Positions 15,456 through 21,259 of a stretch of 21,259 bases of DNA are shown here, one piece after another (within the stretch, counting starts at the first letter, position 1; every line of letters begins with the position of its first letter). A program made the position numbers and the translations under genes. The stretch comes from JAZRPG01 sp045649105 (lineage in GTDB: Bacteria; Bacillota; Clostridia; Oscillospirales; JAAYXM01). The notes under the pieces were generated by a model. The model saw nothing but the letters and a program-made list of their open reading frames with translations, was not told the DNA's origin and ran no database searches. Location: positions 1 through 21,259 of the forward strand of contig JAZRPG010000030.1 in assembly GCA_045649105.1 (NCBI GenBank), read 5' to 3'.

Positions 15456-16802
15456 TTACACCCTCTCACTCTGCAGGTATTCAAGAACCTGCCACATCCC
15501 GGTTCCGTAGCTTCCCTTAACGAGAAGCGCGTCGCCCTCACGAAGATATTCCCGAAGCGCCCGGGAAAGCTCAGCCTTATCGGGAAATACTTCTGCTTTT
15601 CCGCCTGCGCTTTTTGCATACATTTCCGCCGACTCGCCCCAGACAAATATCTTATCTGCACATTCCGCGGCAAATCCCCCTATCTCCGCATGAAGCTCAT
15701 CACGCATTTTTCCAAGCTCACGCATGTCTCCAAGCGCCGCAACGCGCCGTCCCGAACGTTCTATATCCTTTAAGATTAAAAGCGAGGCACGCATTGAATC
15801 AGGACTTGCGTTATAACAGTCTCTGATTATCGTAACGCCGTTATATTCATAAATATCCTGACGCATTCCCGTGTTTTTAAAAACAGAAAGTCCTTCTGCC
15901 GATTTCACATCCGATATGCCGAGAAGTCGCCCCACGGCTATTGCCGCAAGCGCATTGCATACATTATGCTCACCGCCGCAGGGGATATGAAACTCAGCCG
16001 AGCTTCCGCGCACGGAAAAATCCGCACTTTCCGCCCCGCACCTTTTTATTACTCCGCAGACATCGCATTCGGGATTCTTAATACCGAACCACAAAGTCTT
16101 GCACGAAAGTTTTTCTCTCTGTTTCCAGAGAAGCTCGTCATCTCCGTTGAGTACGGCAACTCCGCCCGGAATAAGCCCCTTAAGTATATCAAGCTTCTCG
16201 CGCAGCACACCGTTTCTTGTGCCGAATGCCTCAAGATGACAGTCGCCTATTTTCGTTATTACCGCAATCTCCGGCGAGGCAAGCTTCGCAAGAGGAAGTA
16301 TCTCGCCAAAATGATTTGTTCCTATTTCAAGCACCGCCGCCTCGTCATCTCCTGATATGCCGAGAATCGTGAGCGGAAGACCTATATTGTTATTGTAATT
16401 TCCATGTGTTTTATGTGTTTTATATGTAGTTGAAAGCACCGAGGCTATCATTTCCTTTGTCGTCGTCTTGCCCACACTTCCCGTTACACATACGCGCCGC
16501 GCAGGCATTTCGTTCCTGTAACCGCAAGAAAGCTTTGAAAGCGCAGCGAGCGTGTCGGAAACCTCAATCTGCGGTATGGAAAGACTTTTATTGACCTTTG
16601 AAACAAGCGCTGCCGCCGCGCCGCTTTGCGCAGCAGTTTGCAAGAAATCGTGCCCGTCAAAATTTTCACCGCGGATTGCAACAAAAAGCTCACCGCCGCA
16701 AACCTCACGGCTGTCGCGCACCACTCCGCTTGCAAAAACATCATCACCTGTGAGCTTTCCTCCGCAGAGCTTTGCTATTTTTGATGCCGCCATTCTCTCC
16801 AT
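15456..16802 (-). CDS. murF: UDP-MurNAc-tripeptide--D-Ala-D-Ala ligase
   Basis: A 448-residue cytoplasmic Mur ligase that adds the D-Ala-D-Ala dipeptide using ATP, completing the UDP-MurNAc-pentapeptide. The N-terminal domain contains the VRDSREV and FVAIRGENFDGHDF segments. The P-loop is TGSVGKTTT at 107-115, where the S-V-G form is typical of MurF rather than MurE. HGNYNNNIGLPLT follows, another MurF mark. The central and C-terminal domains include EIGTNHFGEI and the NASPDSM segment. The start at 16802 follows GGGAGA by 8 nt; an ATG three codons on is also possible. It lies 5 bp after murE. Confidence 0.95.
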   Translation of the reverse strand: MERMAASKIAKLCGGKLTGDDVFASGVVRDSREVCGGELFVAIRGENFDGHDFLQTAAQSGAAAALVSKVNKSLSIPQIEVSDTLAALSKLSCGYRNEMPARRVCVTGSVGKTTTKEMIASVLSTTYKTHKTHGNYNNNIGLPLTILGISGDDEAAVLEIGTNHFGEILPLAKLASPEIAVITKIGDCHLEAFGTRNGVLREKLDILKGLIPGGVAVLNGDDELLWKQREKLSCKTLWFGIKNPECDVCGVIKRCGAESADFSVRGSSAEFHIPCGGEHNVCNALAAIAVGRLLGISDVKSAEGLSVFKNTGMRQDIYEYNGVTIIRDCYNASPDSMRASLLILKDIERSGRRVAALGDMRELGKMRDELHAEIGGFAAECADKIFVWGESAEMYAKSAGGKAEVFPDKAELSRALREYLREGDALLVKGSYGTGMWQVLEYLQSERV

Positions 16803-16807
16803 AAAAA

Positions 16808-18250
16808 TTATCTCCCGGAAAAATATTCTGCTACAATTTCCCGCTCATCCATATGGTACTTTATATGGTTTATCTCCTGATATGTTTCGTGACCCTTTCC
16901 CGCAAGCACGATTATATCGCCCTTTTGTGCAATATCAAGTGCATGGAATATTGCCTCACGCCTGTCAGTGCGCACCTCATAGTCGCTACGCACCCCGGCC
17001 ACTCCGGAAACAATGTCTGAAATAATCAGGTCCGGGTCTTCACATCTCGGATTATCGGACGTGATGATTACAACATCCGCTTTCTCTGCCGCAACAGCAC
17101 CCATTTTCGGACGTTTTGTCCTGTCCCTGTCACCGCCGCAACCGAATACGACAATTACCCGTCCCTCAGTGACACCCTTGACGGTGCTCAGGACATTATA
17201 TAATCCGTCCGGCGAGTGTGCGTAGTCTATCATAACGGTATAGTCCGCCGGGGTCGGGACTACTTCTGCTCTCCCCTTTACTCCGTGAAGGGCACGAAGC
17301 GCCGCCGCAATCTCATGAAGCGGAATGCCGAGTGTGAGAAGTGTTGACGCTGCGGCAAGTCCGTTATATACCGAAAACTTCCCGGGTATATTCATCTCTA
17401 TTCTGCCTATTGTATCTATTCCTACAAGCTCAAATTCAACAGTTGACGGCTTGTAGCGTATGTTTTTCGCAACATAGTCTGCGCTGTTGCTGACAGCTGA
17501 ATATGTAACAAAGCTTATTCCGTTATTTTGTATAATGCGTTTTCCGGCGTCATCGTCGTAATTGACAACGCCTTTTTCGCAATTTTTAAACATTTCGGAC
17601 TTTACTTTTTCATATTCCTCCATCGTGCCGTGAAAATCAAGGTGGTCCTGCGAGAGGTTTGTGAATACTCCCACATCAAATTTTATTCCGTGTACGCGGC
17701 TCAGTGCAATTGAGTGCGAAGAAACCTCCATTATTACATGCGTACAGCCCGCATCGCGCATCTCACGGAAAAGTTTCCACAATTCGTATGACTCAGGCGT
17801 TGTGCGCTCCGTTTCAAGCGATTTATCGCCTATCATGTTTCTGTTTGTCCCGATAAGACCGCACACTGCGCCTGTATGCTCAAGTCCCTTTTTTATCAAA
17901 TGTGTAACGGTTGTCTTCCCATTTGTCCCCGTAACACCGATTACCTTCATGCCTTTAAGCGGATTCCCGTAGAAATTCCGCGCAGCCTCAGCAAGAGCTA
18001 TTCTTGCATCCTCTACAACTATGCTTTTTTCACATTCAGTATTCCTGTCATCAGTTATTACAGCAACGGCGCCTGCCTTAAGTGCCGCATCTGTATATTT
18101 ATTCCCGTCCGTCTCAAAACCGCGGATTGCAACAAACACAGACCCCGCCATAACTTTGCGCGAATCGCACTCAATTCCGCCGACCTCGGCGTCATAATCA
18201 CAAGCTGATGATAGTATCTTCATGCCGTTAAGCATGTCGCGAAGCTTCAT
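16808..18250 (-). CDS. murE: UDP-MurNAc-L-Ala-D-Glu--2,6-diaminopimelate ligase
   Basis: A 480-residue cytoplasmic Mur ligase that adds the third residue of the peptidoglycan stem peptide. The N-terminal domain has CDSRKV and FVAIRGFETDGN, the P-loop is TGTNGKTT at 107-114, and HVIMEVSSHSIALSRV is the usual MurE central segment. DNPR at 399-402 is the specificity motif of meso-diaminopimelate-adding MurE; lysine-adding enzymes differ there. The start at 18250 (MKLRDML) has AAAGGTAG nearby and the normal family length. A longer in-frame reading to 18331 would overlap the PBP gene and is rejected. The gene follows the PBP gene by 28 bp. Confidence 0.95.
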   Translation of the reverse strand: MKLRDMLNGMKILSSACDYDAEVGGIECDSRKVMAGSVFVAIRGFETDGNKYTDAALKAGAVAVITDDRNTECEKSIVVEDARIALAEAARNFYGNPLKGMKVIGVTGTNGKTTVTHLIKKGLEHTGAVCGLIGTNRNMIGDKSLETERTTPESYELWKLFREMRDAGCTHVIMEVSSHSIALSRVHGIKFDVGVFTNLSQDHLDFHGTMEEYEKVKSEMFKNCEKGVVNYDDDAGKRIIQNNGISFVTYSAVSNSADYVAKNIRYKPSTVEFELVGIDTIGRIEMNIPGKFSVYNGLAAASTLLTLGIPLHEIAAALRALHGVKGRAEVVPTPADYTVMIDYAHSPDGLYNVLSTVKGVTEGRVIVVFGCGGDRDRTKRPKMGAVAAEKADVVIITSDNPRCEDPDLIISDIVSGVAGVRSDYEVRTDRREAIFHALDIAQKGDIIVLAGKGHETYQEINHIKYHMDEREIVAEYFSGR

Positions 18251-18278
18251 ATATACTCTACCTTTCTCCATAACTGCA

Positions 18279-20543
18279 CTAATATCTGCCGGAAACCCCC
18301 TCAGAAACGCCGTCAACATCATAAAACTCAACTGTTACAACCGTTCCGCGCTTCAGTTTTGTCCCCTCAGGGTACTGCTGCTTTGTTGCTCCTATCGCAG
18401 AGGAGCGCTTATCAATAGCGCCGCTTGCCTTCATATACAGTCCGAGATTTGTAAGCGTCTTGTTGGCAGCTTCAGGGGTCAGCCCCACTACCTTCGGCAT
18501 GGTGACCTCTCCCGAATCGGCTTTTCCGCCCATATACGCTATAACCGTTGAGTTGTTCGGTATTTTTGACCCTTCCGCAGGTATCTGGTCTGTTACATAC
18601 TTTCCGTCACCGACGGTCTTTAATGTCATTCGGGCATAATTGCGGTCTGAGCTTAAGAGGCTGCGGACGCTCTCAGGCGTCCCGCCAATAAGCCGCGGCA
18701 TCGTAGTTTCTGCACCGATAAGCTCATCCGCAGTATATACCGGTTCAAATCCGAGGTACGGAAGTATCTCGGAGAACACCTTGCCGACAACGGGTGCGGC
18801 AAGCTGGCTGCCCTCATAATATATCCCGCGCGGCGTATCCAGAAGAACAAGAATTGCAATTTCCGGATCCTCCATCGGTGCAACACCTAAAAACGATGCG
18901 ATATATTTCGCGTCGCCCTCCTTGTACTCGTCAACCTTTTCAGAAGTACCTGTCTTTCCTCCGATGCGATATCCCGAAACTCTTGCATTCTTACCTGTAC
19001 CTATCGACACAACCTGTTCAAGAGCGCTGTTTATAAAATCAGATGTTTTTGATGATACAACCTGGCGAACAAGCTCCGGCTCGTTCTTTTCTATTACAAT
19101 TTTATTATCGTCTACTATCTCCTTGACTACATGCGGCTTCATAAGCTTTCCGTCGTTGACTACAGCTCCGACGGCACAAACCATCTGCATCGGGGTTACC
19201 TTGAATGTCTGGCCGAACGAAGCAACAGCAAGGCTTACCTTATTCTTCGGGTTTTTAAAATCCTTTTCGTTGAAGAAATATCCGCTCGCCTCACCCATCA
19301 GGTCGACATGCGTTTTATCAAGCAGGCCGAAGGCTTCGCAGTAGTCATAAAACTTTTCGTTTCCTACCTTTGAAGCTATTTCCATAAGCGCAACATTGCA
19401 CGACTTTTCAAGTGCCTGCGCAAGGTTTACATTACCGTGACCCGTTCTCTTCCAGCAGTGAATGTTCCTGTCTGCAACCCTGAGCACGCCGCCGCAGTTG
19501 AAGGTGGATTTTTCATTTACCAATCCTTCCTCATAGCCCATTGCAACGGTCAGTATCTTAAATACCGAGCCCGGTTCGTATGAGTCGGATATGAATTTAT
19601 TTCTCCATGATGCCTGGAGCTCGTTTGAAATCGTTGCCTTTTTTTCCTCTTCCGAGGCCTCTTCTATGCGCTTTTGCGCTGCGGGGTCTATTATTTCAAA
19701 CGGGCTGTTAAGGTCAAAATCTCCCATGGTCGACATGGCGAGAATCTCACCCGTTTTTACGTTATAAACTATCCCTGCGCCACGCTGTTCTACCCTGCCG
19801 TCTATAACCGCCGTTTCAAGGTGGTTTTCAAGAACCTGCTGAATAGTTTCATCAATCGTCAGCACGACATTCTGCCCATTCTGCGCATCGTAATACTCTT
19901 CATACTTAAAGGGCATATCTGTTCCTTTCGCGTTTTTTGCAGATATGACGCGTCCGGGCATGCCTTTCAGAATGTTTTCATACTTCATCTCAATTCCGAG
20001 AAGACCTGTATTCTCATCGCCGCAAAAGCCGATTATCTGCGAAGCGAATCTTCCGTACGGATAATAGCGCTTTGTATCTTCCGCAAGATGAATTCCCTTT
20101 ATTTTATTTTCCTTAATCTTTGTACGAAGCGCTGTCGCGCTTTCAAGGTCAATTTTCTTTTTTATTACCTGATAATAGCTCTTTTTATTCTTTGTTTTTT
20201 CAAAAATCGTGTCATAGTCAAGCTCCAGCGTTTCCGAAAGAACTTTTGCCACAAGTTTTCCCGCCTCTTCGCCCTCTATTTCGGCAGGCGAAATAAACAC
20301 TGTTTCAGCCGTTGCACTGACAGCTATTTCTTTCATATTTCTGTCATATATAACCCCGCGCTTCGGTGTTATTATCGTATCTCGTGTCTGCTGCTCTATT
20401 GCTTTTGCCTGATATGTCTTATAGTCAATTATCTGTATATTGATAAGCTTCACCACAAGCGGAACAAAAACTGCAAAGCCGAACAAAAACATGCAGAATA
20501 TAATGCGCCCGAGTATTTTTTTGGACGGACCCTTTCGCGCCAT
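18279..20543 (-). CDS. Class B penicillin-binding protein with two PASTA domains (FtsI/PBP2B/SpoVD-like transpeptidase)
   Basis: A 754-residue septal transpeptidase that cross-links peptidoglycan outside the membrane. A basic start is followed by one membrane anchor at about residues 12-38, then the PBP dimerisation domain (R-G-V-I-Y-D-R at 62-68 to about 210). The transpeptidase domain has SVFK (326-329, nucleophile Ser326), SCN (381-383) and KTG (530-532). Two C-terminal PASTA repeats lie at about 613-672 and 680-742, ending close to the C-terminus. PASTA domains occur in both vegetative PBP2B and sporulation SpoVD, so the role cannot be split by sequence. The start at 20543 (MARKGPSKK) has GGGGTGAT 6 nt upstream. 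An ATG at 20603 with GGGAG only 3-4 nt away would add 20 residues. The natural SEDS partner is the FtsW in the same cluster. Confidence 0.93.
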   Translation of the reverse strand: MARKGPSKKILGRIIFCMFLFGFAVFVPLVVKLINIQIIDYKTYQAKAIEQQTRDTIITPKRGVIYDRNMKEIAVSATAETVFISPAEIEGEEAGKLVAKVLSETLELDYDTIFEKTKNKKSYYQVIKKKIDLESATALRTKIKENKIKGIHLAEDTKRYYPYGRFASQIIGFCGDENTGLLGIEMKYENILKGMPGRVISAKNAKGTDMPFKYEEYYDAQNGQNVVLTIDETIQQVLENHLETAVIDGRVEQRGAGIVYNVKTGEILAMSTMGDFDLNSPFEIIDPAAQKRIEEASEEEKKATISNELQASWRNKFISDSYEPGSVFKILTVAMGYEEGLVNEKSTFNCGGVLRVADRNIHCWKRTGHGNVNLAQALEKSCNVALMEIASKVGNEKFYDYCEAFGLLDKTHVDLMGEASGYFFNEKDFKNPKNKVSLAVASFGQTFKVTPMQMVCAVGAVVNDGKLMKPHVVKEIVDDNKIVIEKNEPELVRQVVSSKTSDFINSALEQVVSIGTGKNARVSGYRIGGKTGTSEKVDEYKEGDAKYIASFLGVAPMEDPEIAILVLLDTPRGIYYEGSQLAAPVVGKVFSEILPYLGFEPVYTADELIGAETTMPRLIGGTPESVRSLLSSDRNYARMTLKTVGDGKYVTDQIPAEGSKIPNNSTVIAYMGGKADSGEVTMPKVVGLTPEAANKTLTNLGLYMKASGAIDKRSSAIGATKQQYPEGTKLKRGTVVTVEFYDVDGVSEGVSGRY

Positions 20544-20561
20544 TACACAATCACCCCAAGT

Positions 20562-20591
20562 ATAGTACAATGCGGAGAATGCCTTAGACAA
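20562..20591 (-). promoter_or_regulatory. Possible internal promoter before the PBP gene
   Basis: On the minus strand TTGTCT (20586-20591) and TACTAT (20562-20567) are 18 bp apart. A transcript would begin about 12 nt before the start codon at 20543 and would exclude the alternative start at 20603. The 108-bp gap after ftsL is the widest in the upstream half of the cluster, which makes room for it. Confidence 0.35.
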
Positions 20592-20651
20592 ACTCCGCTT
20601 CATAATCTCCCGCCTATAATTTATATTACTCCCGAGAGCCCGATATTACTG

Positions 20652-21155
20652 TCAGTTGATGTATTCGATAATAGTTGAAAACCCTTTTGCAAGACCCGCC
20701 ACAAGCTTTGGCTGTGCCGCTTTTTCCTTCTCTATAACTTCAAATTTATCGCCGCCGGAGGTCGTTACATATGTTATCTGGGATTTATCTATCTTGCTCA
20801 TACCCAGCTTTCCGACGGCATAATCGCGCACCTGAAGGGTGCCCATGCGCTGGTCACGGCTTATTGCAAGCATCTGATTCTGCTCGCGAAGCTCCTCAAG
20901 CATTTCGCGCTTCTGCCGGTTTATATCCGAGGCTTCGGTAAGCCTTACATAGCTGAACAACAGTGCTGAAAGCATTACAAACACAACGACCCCGCAAAAA
21001 ACAGAAAAAGCAGATACTACAGGGCGCGATTTTTTTCGCACCGCTGTCTTCTTTGCCGAAGCCGCCCTTTCCCGTTCAACTTGGTCACGCACCGCAGCAC
21101 GCCTGTCAAACCGGGATAAATCATATGCTACTCTCTTTTCAGCAACAGCCTGCAT
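20652..21155 (-). CDS. ftsL: Cell division protein FtsL-like (bitopic coiled-coil protein)
   Basis: A 167-residue protein with a long basic cytoplasmic part (about 45 residues), one membrane span at about 46-70, and an extracytoplasmic helix (about 72-105, rich in Glu, Gln, Arg and Leu) that should form a coiled coil. DYAVGKLGMSKIDKSQITYV (111-130) follows, the usual tail of FtsL/DivIC proteins. It would join FtsQ and a DivIC/FtsB partner to activate FtsW and the PBP. The start at 21155 is chosen because AGGGG lies about 8 nt upstream and it falls after the rsmH stop. ATG at 21173 is a second choice, and the longest reading to 21236 overlaps rsmH. The family is poorly conserved; position between rsmH and the PBP gene supports the call. 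Confidence 0.85.
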   Translation of the reverse strand: MQAVAEKRVAYDLSRFDRRAAVRDQVERERAASAKKTAVRKKSRPVVSAFSVFCGVVVFVMLSALLFSYVRLTEASDINRQKREMLEELREQNQMLAISRDQRMGTLQVRDYAVGKLGMSKIDKSQITYVTTSGGDKFEVIEKEKAAQPKLVAGLAKGFSTIIEYIN

Positions 21156-21174
21156 GTTCTGCTTCCCCCTCATA

Positions 21175-21259
21175 TCATACTCGCTCTGCGACCCGGAGCT
21201 TTGCCGAGCGCGAACGCGGATTTTCATGTACCTCATCGTCGCCCGGAAGAATCGGGCGG
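21175..21259 (-). CDS. rsmH: 16S rRNA m4C1402 methyltransferase RsmH, C-terminal end only
   Basis: Reading the minus strand from 21258, the last 27 codons of a gene are visible before TGA at 21175-21177. They include NPRSRSAKLRVAER, the nearly invariant C-terminal signature of RsmH (MraW), which methylates N4 of C1402 in 16S rRNA. The rest lies beyond the right edge. RsmH is the usual first or second gene of the dcw cluster, directly before ftsL, so the context agrees fully. The frame differs from that of ftsL, which proves that the upstream extension of the ftsL frame is not coding. Confidence 0.9.
   Translation of the reverse strand, partial: RPILPGDDEVHENPRSRSAKLRVAERV

Noticed and set aside
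18251..18331. Longer murE start at 18331
   Set aside because: It would overlap the 3' end of the PBP gene and add residues not found in MurE; 18250 has the family N-terminus.
19674..20678. Open frame of 334 codons on the plus strand
   Set aside because: It is antisense to the PBP gene, whose motifs are unmistakable. The predicted protein is rich in Cys, Phe and Tyr in the way of shadow frames.
21156..21236. Longer ftsL start at 21236
   Set aside because: The extension overlaps the rsmH C-terminal codons (NPRSRSAKLRVAER in another frame) and has no ribosome binding site; 21155 has one.
1..21259. Mobile elements, CRISPR arrays, phage genes, tRNA or rRNA genes
   Set aside because: No transposase, integrase, spaced direct repeats, or tRNA/rRNA-like sequences were seen; the window is almost fully accounted for by housekeeping genes.

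Overview
The window looks like part of a chromosome from a mid-GC, Gram-positive, anaerobic-type Firmicute, most likely class Clostridia (Oscillospiraceae-like). The evidence is the division/cell-wall (dcw) cluster layout, the RNase J, the PASTA-bearing class B PBP, the strong AGGAGG-type ribosome binding sites and the sigma-A-like promoters. MurE carries the DNPR motif, so the peptidoglycan is probably meso-diaminopimelate type. This assignment rests on recognised families, not on a search.

Layout, left to right. (1) 1-488, minus strand: the 5' part of a serine beta-lactamase-family hydrolase, cut by the window edge. (2) 698-2285, plus strand: a two-gene ABC-3 type metal (Zn/Mn) uptake unit, ATPase plus permease, ending at a strong terminator. 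(3) 2352-5523, minus strand: a glnS-gltX operon. (4) 5761-6549, plus strand: a 262-residue orphan protein that reads as the domain II-IV part of a phosphohexomutase with its catalytic motifs lost. Its ribosome binding site is buried in a perfect hairpin. (5) 6550-6856: a 307-bp gene-free stretch with a promoter and a long-range foldable RNA of about 145 nt. It is either a free small RNA (the shape recalls 6S RNA) or the structured leader of the next gene. (6) 6857-8515, plus strand: RNase J. (7) 8544-8617: two consecutive hairpins separating convergent RNase J and ftsZ.

(8) 8641-21259, minus strand: a large dcw cluster. In transcription order it reads rsmH (3' end only), ftsL, ftsI/spoVD-like PBP, murE, murF, mraY, ftsW, murG, murA, ftsQ/divIB, ftsZ. 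Most neighbours are 2-30 bp apart, so one long operon is likely, with its main promoter beyond the right edge. ftsZ has its own good sigma-A-like promoter, and a weaker internal promoter may precede the PBP gene. The cluster supplies UDP-GlcNAc commitment (MurA), stem-peptide addition (MurE, MurF), lipid I and II synthesis (MraY, MurG), septal polymerisation and cross-linking (FtsW, PBP), and the divisome scaffold (FtsL, FtsQ, FtsZ). murD, murC, murB and ftsA are not present in the visible part.

No tRNA, rRNA, insertion sequence, CRISPR array or prophage gene was seen. Most of the window is ordinary housekeeping sequence. The places most worth a second look are the degenerate phosphohexomutase fragment with its hairpin-masked start, and the structured RNA in front of RNase J.
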